Assembly (NCBI RefSeq): GCF_003026495.1
Contig: NZ_PYMA01000027.1
Location: 1 to 52,728 of the forward strand
DNA: 52,728 nucleotides
Reading direction: 5' to 3'
Source: Photobacterium sanctipauli
GTDB lineage: Bacteria > Pseudomonadota > Gammaproteobacteria > Enterobacterales > Vibrionaceae
Part shown: in pieces, positions 25,113 through 33,438 of the stretch
Layout: each line of letters starts with the position of its first letter
Position numbering within the stretch: the stretch's first letter is position 1
Position numbers and translations under genes: made by a program
The notes under the pieces: generated by a model
The model's input: the letters and a program-made list of their open reading frames with translations, nothing else
Told to the model about the DNA's origin: nothing
The model's database searches: none

Positions 25113-26192
25113 ATGAAAGCGGCAACAGCATATATCAACACCCAAGCCTTGGCGCACAACATTAGCGAGCTGCGTGCCAAGGCACCGAGCAGCAAGCTAT
25201 TGGCTGTGGTGAAGGCCAATGGCTACGGCCATGGCTTGGCCGAAGTTGCCCGCAACCTGCCGGATGTCGATGGCTTTGGTGTTGCCCGTATCGAAGAAGC
25301 GCTAACGTTGCGTGCTGGTGGCATCGTAAAACCCGTGCTGTTGCTTGAAGGCTTCTATGCCCCTTCGGACTTACCTGTATTGGTGACCAATAATATCCAC
25401 ACCGTTGTGCATTCGATCGAGCAGCTAGAAGCCCTAGAGCAGACCGAGCTCGATGCGCCTGTTGTAGTGTGGTTGAAGATAGATACCGGTATGCACCGCC
25501 TTGGCGTGCGCCCGGAGCAGTATGCCGAGTTCGTTGAACGACTGCATGCGTGTAGCAACGTCGCGAAGCCGTTACGTTATATGAGCCATTTTGGCTGTGC
25601 CGACGAAATGGGGAGCACGGTGACCCAGCAGCAGATCGATACTTTTTTGGCATTGACCGAAGGTTGCCGTGGTGAGCGCTCGCTGGCAGCATCGGCGGGG
25701 ATTTTGGCTTGGCCGCAGAGCCAGTTGGAATGGATCAGGCCGGGGATCATCATGTATGGCGTGTCGCCATTTATTGAACCCGAACGCTCGGCTGAAGCAT
25801 TCAACATGAAGCCCGTGATGACCTTAACCTCCAGCCTGATTGCGGTGAGGGAGGTGAAAAAAGGCGAGTCGGTTGGCTATGGCGGGATATGGACCAGCGA
25901 GCGTGACACCAAAATTGGTGTGATAGCGATTGGTTATGGTGATGGCTACCCGCGTACGGCACCCAATGGCACGCCTGTACTGGTGAATGGCCGTGTGGTG
26001 CCAATGGCTGGACGGGTGTCGATGGATATGCTGACGGTTGATCTGGGCCCAGATACAACCGATAAAGTCGGTGACGAAGTAATTTTGTGGGGTGACGGGT
26101 TGCCGGCAGAAATTGTGGCCGAGCACATCGGAACCATTGCCTATGAACTAGTAACGAAGCTAACATCTCGTGTAGCAATGGCATATTCGTAA
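25113..26192 (+). CDS. alr: Alanine racemase
   Basis: Alr interconverts L- and D-alanine with PLP and supplies D-Ala for peptidoglycan. The 359-residue protein has the PLP lysine in VVKANGYGHG (K34) and the second catalytic residue Tyr in SVGYGGIW (about Y256), plus the GYGDGYPR motif. The length equals the E. coli enzyme. It lies 58 bases after dnaB and only 19 bases before the next gene, so all three may share a transcript. Confidence 0.97.
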   Translation: MKAATAYINTQALAHNISELRAKAPSSKLLAVVKANGYGHGLAEVARNLPDVDGFGVARIEEALTLRAGGIVKPVLLLEGFYAPSDLPVLVTNNIHTVVHSIEQLEALEQTELDAPVVVWLKIDTGMHRLGVRPEQYAEFVERLHACSNVAKPLRYMSHFGCADEMGSTVTQQQIDTFLALTEGCRGERSLAASAGILAWPQSQLEWIRPGIIMYGVSPFIEPERSAEAFNMKPVMTLTSSLIAVREVKKGESVGYGGIWTSERDTKIGVIAIGYGDGYPRTAPNGTPVLVNGRVVPMAGRVSMDMLTVDLGPDTTDKVGDEVILWGDGLPAEIVAEHIGTIAYELVTKLTSRVAMAYS

Positions 26193-26211
26193 ATTAAATA
26201 GAAATTGAGTT

Positions 26212-27456
26212 TTGTCGATATTAAAGAATTTTAAAGCCGCAGCAGTTGTTGCGGCTTTCTCGTTTACTGCTTCGGCCCATGCAGATGGTTGGCCGGCCTG
26301 GGAGCCGGAAACCGCAGTGGTGCCTTTTGCCTTTTCCACCGACTCGATGGGGTTGTCTGTCGGGGCAGCTGGCTTGCTCAAAGGGGCGGGCCAGCCCCAG
26401 GCGGCATTGCTGGGGGCGGGCGTGGTGACCGATAAGGGCACTTGGCTGGCTTATCTCGGGGCTAACAATTACACATTCGGGCTCGATAGCCGTTGGATTT
26501 TCGGTGCCGAATTGTTTTCCGCCGACTATAAGCAGTTTGATTATTACTTGGGGGATGCCACCAGTAATGACTCCAGTGCGGATGATAAGATTGTGTCGGA
26601 TGCCACGGAGTCGCAGTATCGACTGTCGATGCGTTATATCTTTCCGCTGGGAGCGGCAAAAGATGAGGGGATGCTGGCTGCTATCCGGCCATTTCGCGAA
26701 GTCACAGGTAGCACGCCTTGGCAAAGCGGGGTGACGTCCATCGAGTTTAGGCCGTTCTATCAATCGCGAGATCTAGCGGATACGTCTGCGACGGCTGGGT
26801 TTAGCGAAGTGGAAAGTGTGTGGGGGCTGGAAACGCGCCTTGATTGGGATAACCGTGATAACAGCCGTAACCCAACCAAGGGTAGCCGCAGCCAGTTCAG
26901 TGTGTCGGTCGATCCGGGCAGTTCGGATCATGCCAGTTGGTGGAAGTGGGAGCTGAACCAAAGCTGGTTCTGGGATCTTGGCAACTTCGGTGAGTTGATT
27001 GATAAGCAGGTCTTTGCATTTAACTTCTATACCGGCGACACCCCAAGCTGGAACAAGACTGAAACGGTTAACGGCAAAGAGGAGTTTCGTCGTCCCCCGG
27101 CGTATGCCGGTACCCGCCTTGGCGGATTATACCGTTTGAGAAGCTTTTCTGGTGGGCGCTTTGTCGATCGTTCTGCCCTGAGCTATAGCATGGAATACCG
27201 CGTGCTGCCGGATTGGCAGCCGCTGGAAGAATGGCCGGTGTTCGAATGGTATGACGTGCCTTGGTGGCAGTGGGTGGCATTTGTCGACGTTGGCCGGGTA
27301 GCCGATGAGTATGACTTGGCCGAGCTGCACAAGGACATGAAATGGAGTGCCGGTGCTGCCATTCGTTTTCAGGTCGAAGGTATCGTGGTGAGAACCGAAA
27401 TGGCCTGGGGCAGTGAAGACAGCCTGTTCCGGGTGATGATAAACCAGCCTTTCTAA
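26212..27456 (+). CDS. BamA/TamA-like surface-antigen beta-barrel protein
   Basis: A 414-residue predicted outer-membrane barrel. A signal peptide (KAAAVVAAFSFTASAHA) is followed directly by barrel strands with no room for POTRA domains. The second half resembles the Omp85 (bacterial surface antigen) barrel: LDWDNRDNSRNPTKGSR, then a GTRLGGLYRLRSFSGGRF segment similar to the conserved L6 loop region, and a C-terminal strand ending in Phe (FRVMINQPF). The start is TTG at 26212, the first possible start after an in-frame stop; the ribosome site is weak. The role is unknown; a barrel lacking POTRA is unlikely to be an assembly machine. A terminator follows at 27466. Confidence 0.8.
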   Translation: MSILKNFKAAAVVAAFSFTASAHADGWPAWEPETAVVPFAFSTDSMGLSVGAAGLLKGAGQPQAALLGAGVVTDKGTWLAYLGANNYTFGLDSRWIFGAELFSADYKQFDYYLGDATSNDSSADDKIVSDATESQYRLSMRYIFPLGAAKDEGMLAAIRPFREVTGSTPWQSGVTSIEFRPFYQSRDLADTSATAGFSEVESVWGLETRLDWDNRDNSRNPTKGSRSQFSVSVDPGSSDHASWWKWELNQSWFWDLGNFGELIDKQVFAFNFYTGDTPSWNKTETVNGKEEFRRPPAYAGTRLGGLYRLRSFSGGRFVDRSALSYSMEYRVLPDWQPLEEWPVFEWYDVPWWQWVAFVDVGRVADEYDLAELHKDMKWSAGAAIRFQVEGIVVRTEMAWGSEDSLFRVMINQPF

Positions 27457-27465
27457 GCCCCTATC

Positions 27466-27494
27466 AAGGCAAGCGTGTGAACGCTTGCCTTTTT
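27466..27494 (+). terminator. Terminator after the barrel gene
   Basis: AAGGCAAGCG/CGCTTGCCTT with a 6-base loop, followed by T residues on the plus strand. The minus side lacks a T-run, so it serves the plus strand. Confidence 0.87.
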
Positions 27495-27503
27495 CTTTGG
27501 TTG

Positions 27504-27923
27504 CTATTCGCCCTGCAAGGTGATCACCAAGCGGCGGCTACCGCCATGGTCCCGGTGTTCCCCTAGGTAGATGCCTTGCCAGGTTCCCAATGCCAATTGG
27601 CCATTGCAAATTGGAAGCGTAACGCTGTTGCCGAGCAACGAGGCCTTGATGTGCGCCGGCATATCGTCGTCACCCTCATAGGTGTGCTGGTAGTAAGGGG
27701 CACGCTCGGGCACCGCGCGATTGAAATGGGCTTCCATATCGCTGCGTACCGTCGGATCGGCATTTTCATTCAGGGTTAGGCTGGCCGAGGTGTGCTGGAT
27801 AAAGATATGTGCCAGCCCGACATTGAATTGGTCGAGCTCTGGAATTTGTTGTTCAATTTCATCGCTAACAAGGTGAAATCCGCGTTGGCGAGCACGGAGC
27901 TGGATAGTTTTCTGGTACCACAT
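27504..27923 (-). CDS. yjbQ: YjbQ/UPF0047 family protein
   Basis: A 139-residue protein of the UPF0047 family, small trimeric proteins of uncertain function for which thiamine phosphate synthase activity has been reported. Family landmarks are HTSASLTLNENADPTVR with conserved His and Asn, and GTWQGIYLGEHRDHGGSRR near the C terminus. I use the ATG at 27923, which gives the family beginning MWYQKTIQLRARQRGFHLV (shown in part) and has GGGAAG upstream; a frame from 28001 would add 26 residues absent from relatives. It diverges from pgi. Confidence 0.9.
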   Translation of the reverse strand: MWYQKTIQLRARQRGFHLVSDEIEQQIPELDQFNVGLAHIFIQHTSASLTLNENADPTVRSDMEAHFNRAVPERAPYYQHTYEGDDDMPAHIKASLLGNSVTLPICNGQLALGTWQGIYLGEHRDHGGSRRLVITLQGE

Positions 27924-28204
27924 GGTTGCTTCCCTTTTGGTTGTGATAGCGTAAAAAGCGTAATCTCTACCGGATCTGTTGCACTTATTCCGCCCAATCA
28001 TTTACTCTTGGTTTTCGTGACCTGACGCAATGAAGGTAAGCGCCGCTTCAAGTCATAATTATTCATAAGTTGTAAAATTACAAAAATTTAGCCGACTGCT
28101 TTAGTTGGTCTACACTAGACAACATTCACTTAGATCGGGGATCCATAGCTTGGATGATTTTGACAATGCTAATGGATTAACAATTAAAAATCAGGAACTT
28201 CACC

Positions 28205-29857
28205 ATGTTGAAAAACATCAATCCGACCCATACCGAAGCGTGGAAAGCGCTGACTGCGCACTTTGAAGATGCTCAAGATCTTCAGCTAAGCGAACTGTTT
28301 GCCCAAGACGGCGAGCGTTTTGCAAAGTTCTCTGCCGAGTTTGGCAGCGATATCCTGCTTGATTACTCTAAGAACCTAATCACTGAAGAGACCATGGCTA
28401 AGCTGTTTGCTCTAGCCGAGCAAACGGAAGTGAAAGCAGCGATCGGTGAGCTTTTCAGCGGTGAGAAGATCAACCAGACTGAAGACCGTGCGGTATTGCA
28501 CTCTGCACTGCGTAACCGCAGCAATACACCTATCATGGTAGATGGCGAAGACGTCATGCCGAAAGTGAATGCCGTCCTTGAGAAAATGGCAGCATTCACG
28601 GCTCGCATCGTTGATGGTGAGTGGAAAGGTTACACAGGGAAAGAAATCACAGATGTTGTGAACATCGGAATTGGTGGTTCGGATCTTGGCCCTTACATGG
28701 TGACTGAAGCGCTGGCGCCATATAAAACACGCCTGAACATGCACTTTGTGTCTAATGTTGATGGTACGCACATTGCTGAAACGCTGAAGCCGCTTAACCC
28801 GGAAACGACACTGTTCCTAATCGCGTCAAAAACATTCACCACGCAAGAAACCATGACCAACGCGCACTCTGCCCGCGATTGGTTCCTAGCGTCAGCAGGC
28901 GATCAAGCACACGTTGCTAAGCACTTCGCGGCCCTGTCAACCAACGCCAAGTCGGTTTCAGAGTTCGGTATTGATACCGACAACATGTTCGAATTTTGGG
29001 ACTGGGTCGGTGGCCGTTACTCGCTATGCTCGGCAATCGGCCTGTCAATTAGCCTGGCTGTTGGCTTCGACAATTTTGTGGCGCTACTTGATGGTGCCCA
29101 CGCGATGGATAAACACTTTGCTGAGGCGCCGCTTGAGCAGAACCTGCCTGTTATCCTTGCCCTAATCGGTATTTGGTACAACAACTTCCACGGTGCTGAG
29201 TCTGAAGCTATCTTGCCGTACGACCAGTACCTGCACCGCTTTGCTGCCTACTTCCAGCAGGGCAACATGGAATCGAACGGTAAGTGCGTTGACCGTGGCG
29301 GCAACCCAATCAATTACCAAACTGGCCCTATCATCTGGGGTGAGCCTGGCACAAACGGCCAGCACGCGTTCTACCAGTTGATCCACCAAGGTACCAAGCT
29401 GATCCCATGTGACTTCATTGCGCCGGCAATCAGCCACAACCCACTAAGCGATCACCATCCTAAGTTGATGGCAAACTTCTTTGCCCAAACTGAAGCTTTG
29501 GCATTCGGTAAAACTAAAGAGCAGGTGGAAGCGGAGTTCGTGGCTGCTGGTAAGTCACTGGAAGAAGTTGCCGATCTAGTACCATTCAAGGTATTTGATG
29601 GCAACCGCCCAACCAACTCTATTTTGGTGAAGCAAGTGACCCCTGCGGTACTGGGCTCGCTGATTGCGCTTTACGAGCACAAGATCTTCACCCAAGGTGT
29701 GATTTGGAATATCTTCAGCTTTGATCAGTGGGGTGTTGAACTCGGTAAGCAGCTAGCAAACAACATTTTGCCTGAACTGGGCGGTGACGAGGCGATTGCT
29801 AGCCACGACAGCTCAACGAACGGTTTGATCAACGCATTCAAACAATGGCGTGCATAA
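28205..29857 (+). CDS. pgi: Glucose-6-phosphate isomerase
   Basis: Pgi interconverts glucose-6-phosphate and fructose-6-phosphate in glycolysis and gluconeogenesis. The 550-residue protein has the family signatures VNIGIGGSDLGP, SKTFTTQET, the GEPGTNGQHAFYQLIHQGT block and the C-terminal FDQWGVELGKQLA. The length is that of E. coli Pgi (549). It is monocistronic: a 280-base gap separates it from yjbQ and a strong terminator follows at 29906. A weak promoter (TTTAGC, 18 bases, TACACT at 28111) is possible. Confidence 0.98.
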   Translation: MLKNINPTHTEAWKALTAHFEDAQDLQLSELFAQDGERFAKFSAEFGSDILLDYSKNLITEETMAKLFALAEQTEVKAAIGELFSGEKINQTEDRAVLHSALRNRSNTPIMVDGEDVMPKVNAVLEKMAAFTARIVDGEWKGYTGKEITDVVNIGIGGSDLGPYMVTEALAPYKTRLNMHFVSNVDGTHIAETLKPLNPETTLFLIASKTFTTQETMTNAHSARDWFLASAGDQAHVAKHFAALSTNAKSVSEFGIDTDNMFEFWDWVGGRYSLCSAIGLSISLAVGFDNFVALLDGAHAMDKHFAEAPLEQNLPVILALIGIWYNNFHGAESEAILPYDQYLHRFAAYFQQGNMESNGKCVDRGGNPINYQTGPIIWGEPGTNGQHAFYQLIHQGTKLIPCDFIAPAISHNPLSDHHPKLMANFFAQTEALAFGKTKEQVEAEFVAAGKSLEEVADLVPFKVFDGNRPTNSILVKQVTPAVLGSLIALYEHKIFTQGVIWNIFSFDQWGVELGKQLANNILPELGGDEAIASHDSSTNGLINAFKQWRA

Positions 29858-29905
29858 GGTATCGCCGATTGTGACAAAGGGAGGCCCTGCTTCCCTTTTG
29901 CCAAT

Positions 29906-29933
29906 AAAAAACGCCGCATAGCGGCGTTTTTTT
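29906..29933. terminator. Bidirectional terminator between pgi and csp
   Basis: AAAAAACGCCGC-ATA-GCGGCGTTTTTT is a perfect 12-pair stem with runs on both sides, suited to convergent pgi and cold-shock transcripts. Confidence 0.92.
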
Positions 29934-29955
29934 ATAGCTGGCACCTTGCAGGCAA

Positions 29956-30165
29956 TTAAGACAAAGCAACAACTTCGCTAGCCTGTGGACCTTTCTGACC
30001 ATCTGTCACGATAAATTCAACATTCTGGCCTTCATGCAAGGTACGGCGGCCTTGAGCTTGAATAGCACTGAAGTGAACGAATACATCTTTGCCGTCAGCA
30101 CCTGAAATGAAGCCAAAGCCTTTTTCATCGTTGAACCATTTAACGGTTCCAGTCAGTTTGTTCAT
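29956..30165 (-). CDS. Cold-shock-domain protein (CspA family)
   Basis: A 69-residue single cold-shock domain that binds RNA and single-stranded DNA as a chaperone. RNP1 is KGFGFI and RNP2 is VFVHF. The length is the family norm. The start is ATG 30165 with AAAGGAAAG upstream; a longer frame from 30222 is unlikely. The leader appears long (about 120 bases from a candidate -10 at 30296), as in cold-regulated csp genes. Which Csp paralogue it is cannot be told from sequence alone. Confidence 0.94.
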   Translation of the reverse strand: MNKLTGTVKWFNDEKGFGFISGADGKDVFVHFSAIQAQGRRTLHEGQNVEFIVTDGQKGPQASEVVALS

Positions 30166-30290
30166 GTTACGATCTTTCCTTTGAATGAGATATTTCCTTG
30201 CTGGCCCTGAGCAGGCAAGCAAAATGACGCTGCAAGGGGCATCAAAACATACGAGCTCAGATGCTTATCCAGCATAGTCAGTCTAGATCG

Positions 30291-30296
30291 ATTGTA
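30291..30296 (-). promoter_or_regulatory. Candidate -10 of the csp gene
   Basis: TACAAT on the minus strand, about 126 bases before the start codon. The -35 region is poor. It would give the long leader expected for a cold-shock gene. Confidence 0.35.
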
Positions 30297-30375
30297 TGAC
30301 AGTTGGTAGTTTTTTGTCCGATAATTGTGGCAACTTCACAGAAAAATCAAAGTGATAAACTTGATATTAGCTATC

Positions 30376-30415
30376 AAGGCAATCAGCCGGAAAACACCGG
30401 CTGAGATTGCCCCTT
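30376..30415 (-). terminator. Long hairpin after cheX
   Basis: AAGGCAATC-AGCCGG pairs with CCGGCT-(GA)-GATTGCCCCTT around a short loop, about 17 bases beyond the cheX stop. There is no clear T-run on the minus strand, so it may be a factor-dependent terminator or mRNA 3' stabiliser. A smaller hairpin TTGATA/TATCAA at 30361-30377 adjoins it. Confidence 0.45.
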
Positions 30416-30431
30416 GGCAGTGCTGGCAACC

Positions 30432-30896
30432 TTAACCGTCGAAGCAAATCTCGATAAAGGCTTTGCCGTACTCGGAGTCAAAAGGCATGATAATGATTGC
30501 GCCATCGCACTTGTGGGTAATGGTGTGGCCACGCCCGGAAACAACAGCCGGGGTTGCCATTTCAAACTCATAGCCTTTGTCAGACAGGATACGCTTGGCA
30601 CCGCCTGTGACCATATTGGTGATCTCACCAACCATGTCAGTGACTTCCTCATTTACGCCATGTGGGCGCTCACCCAACATACGCTGCATGATTTCCAAGG
30701 CTAACCCTTCGTCAAACGTAATAGACATTGAGCCTTTTGTTTGCGGACCAATCATGCCGATCAAACCAGAAACATCACCGCGGGCGACTTCATCTTTTTT
30801 CAATCGAGGTTTTTGTGGAGCAAGCTCCATGGACGCCATTGTTTTGAGAACATTCAAAAGTGACGCTAAGAAGGGGTTTACGAATTCTGCTCGCAT
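30432..30896 (-). CDS. cheX: CheX-family chemotaxis phosphatase
   Basis: CheX-like proteins dephosphorylate CheY-P. The 154-residue protein has the CheC/CheX catalytic signature E-x2-N in DMVGEITNMVTGGAK (E91, N94) and a Gly-rich C-terminal half. E. coli has no CheX and uses CheZ; Vibrio genomes carry such proteins alongside CheZ. It starts 31 bases after the zur stop on the same strand and so is probably cotranscribed with zur. Whether it acts on CheY or on another receiver is open. Confidence 0.88.
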   Translation of the reverse strand: MRAEFVNPFLASLLNVLKTMASMELAPQKPRLKKDEVARGDVSGLIGMIGPQTKGSMSITFDEGLALEIMQRMLGERPHGVNEEVTDMVGEITNMVTGGAKRILSDKGYEFEMATPAVVSGRGHTITHKCDGAIIIMPFDSEYGKAFIEICFDG

Positions 30897-30927
30897 AATT
30901 TATAACGACTGCTTTAAATTAAATAAT

Positions 30928-31371
30928 TCACTTACTTTTGCATTGCTGGCAAATGCCATGGCTTTCAACAACATGGTTCGACACTTCAAATCCATGTTGT
31001 TCCGCTTTTTGGCGTAGCAACTTCGCCAATCCATCATCGTGGCATTCTTCTACCGTGCCGCACTCATCACAAATAAGCAGCTGAGAGCAATGATCCGCAT
31101 GTCCGAGAACACAACAAGCAATGTAGCTGTTGGTTGATTCGACCTTATGCACAAAACCCTGAGCGAGGAGAAAATCGAGGGCACGGTAAACCGTCGGCGG
31201 TTTCGCTTGTGGTTCGGTTTCCCGAAGTAGATCCAGGAGTTCGTAGGCACTGATCGAACTATGGTGAGTGATGATCAGTTCAAGGACTTTCAGCCTTTGA
31301 GGTGTCAGCCTTACTCCCCTTTCTTCGCATAGCTGTTGTGCTTTTTCCAGCAGCTGCGTTTGATTAGACAT
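30928..31371 (-). CDS. zur: Zinc uptake regulator Zur
   Basis: Zur is the Fur-family repressor of zinc-uptake genes. The 147-residue protein has the winged helix at the N terminus (RLTPQRLKVLELI, then PPTVYRALDFL) and a C-terminal half with CDECG (C101, C104) and CQQC (C141, C144) forming the structural zinc site, plus further Cys/His in IACCVLGHADHC for sensing. The Fur-type iron ligands are not conserved. It heads a zur-cheX unit and faces the gene-free region before dusA. Confidence 0.93.
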   Translation of the reverse strand: MSNQTQLLEKAQQLCEERGVRLTPQRLKVLELIITHHSSISAYELLDLLRETEPQAKPPTVYRALDFLLAQGFVHKVESTNSYIACCVLGHADHCSQLLICDECGTVEECHDDGLAKLLRQKAEQHGFEVSNHVVESHGICQQCKSK

Positions 31372-31403
31372 ATGACCTCAAAAAACAAGCGATAAGTACA
31401 GCA

Positions 31404-31412
31404 TTCTAGCAT
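31404..31412 (-). promoter_or_regulatory. Candidate zur promoter (extended -10)
   Basis: On the minus strand TGCTAGAAT is a good extended -10, about 33 bases before the zur ATG. No clear -35. Confidence 0.45.
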
Positions 31413-31515
31413 ATTCACGGCTAAACGTACCTTAGTTATAGGTTTTCTAGCGCGATTAACGGGAAAAAGCGGGTGCTAGATCACGTCAAATAATAGCTCC
31501 TAGTCTCATCACTAT

Positions 31516-31892
31516 TGTACAGCGAATAGGTGTAATTCATGCTTTTTGTTGTTCGTGGTTGATTGTGAGTAATGGCTTAAGGCTATAAGTTATTGATTAT
31601 TAAGGGTTGAAAAGGCGTGTACAGCTTTTGGGATGTTTTTGCCTATTAACTAAAAAAGCTGAACGCATGGTTTTTTTGTTTTTAAAATCAAAGCGTTAAA
31701 TTCGATTAGCCTGTCATGTTGTTTTTACTCGGTATGGCGTGTACAGGTTTTTTGTGTTTTTTAACCATATTGCTATTGGCATGTATGAATAGAAGGATCG
31801 TGCGGTCGCTAATTAGTTGATTTATAAATGGTACTAATACGGTGTACAGACTATTTAGCCTATTGGTGTAAAAAAGGTATTTTAGCTGTACA
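31516..31892. repeat. Cluster of five TGTACA palindromes
   Basis: TGTACA occurs at 31516, 31618, 31740, 31843 and 31887; the first four extend to TGTACAG and two share GGCGTGTACAG. The first four lie 102, 122 and 103 bases apart. Two copies are followed by GCCTATT-N4-TAAAAAAG (31641 and 31858; in the second the N4 is GGTG minus one). It looks like decayed tandem copies of a unit of about 100-120 bases, or a set of regulator sites. Confidence 0.5.
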
Positions 31893-32042
31893 TGACAGAG
31901 TTTCACCTACTTAATATTATGATTTTAAATGGTTTATTTGTATTAAATTATCTGCCTATGATGTTCTTTTTACTTGTATAAGTACGCCTTTAACGATTAG
32001 TTGTGAAAGCAAAAATCACATAGTGATCTTTTTACTGTAAAT

Positions 32043-32071
32043 TTGGGATCGTGTGAGTTATAGGGTAGAAT
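32043..32071 (+). promoter_or_regulatory. Candidate dusA promoter
   Basis: TTGGGA at 32043-32048, exactly 17 bases, then TAGAAT at 32066-32071. It leaves a leader of about 118 bases before dusA. Confidence 0.55.
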
Positions 32072-32195
32072 CCGCTCTCTTTTCTGTTTGAGCTATATTT
32101 CGCCCTAGATGCGGAAAAGCAGGGCAGTATGAACACTTGGTATCACAATGGATGCCAAGCGATGCAGGTAAAGCGGGTCAACAACGAGGTTTCAG

Positions 32196-33233
32196 ATGAC
32201 AGATAGCGTGATGGTAACGAATGAACAAGCAGCACAAGTTGCAGCGAAAGTTGAGCACCCTGCGTGCCGGTTTTCTGTTGCGCCAATGCTCGATTGGACC
32301 GATCGCCACTGTCGCTACTTCCATCGCCTATTGAGTGAGAACACTCAGTTGTACACTGAAATGGTGACAACCGGCGCGATTATCCATGGTAAAGCCGATT
32401 ACCTTGCCTACAACGAAGAAGAGCATCCGTTGGTACTACAACTTGGCGGCTCGAACCCTGCTGATCTGGCGCATTGTGCCAAATTGGCGCAAGAGCGAGG
32501 CTATGATGAAGTGAACCTAAATGTGGGCTGCCCATCTGACCGCGTAAAAAATGGCCGCTTTGGTGCTTGCTTGATGGGTGAGGCTGACTTGGTCGCCCAG
32601 TGTGTGTCGGCAATGCGCGAAGTGGTCGATATTCCTGTTACCGTGAAAACCCGAATTGGTATTGATGATCAGGACTCTTACGAGTTTCTAACCGATTTCA
32701 TTTCGACAGTCAGTGAAAAAAGCGGCTGCCAGGACTTTACTATCCATGCACGTAAAGCTTGGCTAAGTGGCTTGAGCCCGAAAGAAAACCGTGAAATCCC
32801 ACCGTTGGATTACCCGCGTGTTTACCAGTTAAAGCGTGACTTCCCGCACCTGACAATGGCAGTGAACGGCGGTGTGAAAACCATGGAAGAAATCGAAGCG
32901 CACCTGGTGCACCTTGACGGTGTGATGGTAGGGCGCGAGGCATACCAGAATCCATACTTATTGGCTGAAATCGACCAGCGTCTATTTGGCTCTGATAAGC
33001 CGGTTAAAAAGCGCCGTGAGATTGTGGAAGCCATGTATCCATATATCGAGCGCCAGTTGGCAAATGGCTCGTACCTTGGCCATATTTCTCGCCATATGCT
33101 GGGTTTATTCCAGAATATGCCGGGTGCCCGCCAATGGCGTCGACATATCAGTGAGAATGCCCATAAGCCGGGCGCTGGTATTGAGGTGTTAGAGCAAGCA
33201 ATGGCGAAAATCCCTGCTCATTTAGATGTTTAA
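32196..33233 (+). CDS. dusA: tRNA-dihydrouridine synthase A
   Basis: DusA reduces uridines in the D loop of tRNA (U20/U20a) with FMN and NADPH. The 345-residue protein has the TIM-barrel start RFSVAPMLDWTDRHCR, the active-site segment NLNVGCPSDRVKNGRFG with the catalytic Cys, and the FMN phosphate-binding AVNGGVKT and GVMVGREAYQNP segments. A short extra N-terminal stretch of about 20 residues precedes the barrel; an alternative start is ATG 32211. Neighbours zur and pspG match E. coli. Confidence 0.96.
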   Translation: MTDSVMVTNEQAAQVAAKVEHPACRFSVAPMLDWTDRHCRYFHRLLSENTQLYTEMVTTGAIIHGKADYLAYNEEEHPLVLQLGGSNPADLAHCAKLAQERGYDEVNLNVGCPSDRVKNGRFGACLMGEADLVAQCVSAMREVVDIPVTVKTRIGIDDQDSYEFLTDFISTVSEKSGCQDFTIHARKAWLSGLSPKENREIPPLDYPRVYQLKRDFPHLTMAVNGGVKTMEEIEAHLVHLDGVMVGREAYQNPYLLAEIDQRLFGSDKPVKKRREIVEAMYPYIERQLANGSYLGHISRHMLGLFQNMPGARQWRRHISENAHKPGAGIEVLEQAMAKIPAHLDV

Positions 33234-33297
33234 CATCACCAAATATTAGTCATCTTAGCCATTAGGTTTGGCTAAAAAGACCATGCTTATAGTAAGG

Positions 33298-33329
33298 AGG
33301 CACATGTGATTACATCATGTGCCTTTTTT
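33298..33329 (+). terminator. Terminator after dusA
   Basis: AGGCACATG/CATGTGCCT with a 9-base loop, followed by TTTTT. Confidence 0.87.
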
Positions 33330-33368
33330 AATGCCTGATTTTTAACAGCTTTTAGTATTTTCTCTAGG

Positions 33369-33385
33369 TTGGCCTATTTCGTGCA
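33369..33385 (+). promoter_or_regulatory. Sigma54 (RpoN) promoter of pspG
   Basis: TTGGCCTATTTCGTGCA contains the invariant GG-N10-GC of sigma54 promoters, with TTGGC at -24 and TGCA at -12. In E. coli pspG is transcribed by sigma54 with the enhancer protein PspF. The predicted start near 33397 gives a leader of about 42 bases. Confidence 0.75.
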
Positions 33386-33438
33386 CTCTCTATGGGTAGT
33401 CATAAAGGTTCTATATTGGGTTGAGAGAGGGACATAAG

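Larger units (their letters stand above)
31372..32195. other. AT-rich gene-free region between zur and dusA
   Basis: 824 bases without a convincing gene and visibly richer in A and T than the flanks. A 66-codon frame on the minus strand has no ribosome site. The region holds the zur promoter at one end, the dusA promoter at the other, and five TGTACA palindromes between 31516 and 31892. I cannot assign it a function. Confidence 0.6.

Noticed and set aside
31706..31906. Minus-strand 66-codon frame in the zur-dusA gap
   Set aside because: No ribosome site, composition typical of AT-rich non-coding DNA, and it spans two of the TGTACA repeats.
32002..32020. CRP-like TGTGA...TCACA before dusA
   Set aside because: The half sites are separated by nine bases instead of six, so the site is not suitable for CRP.
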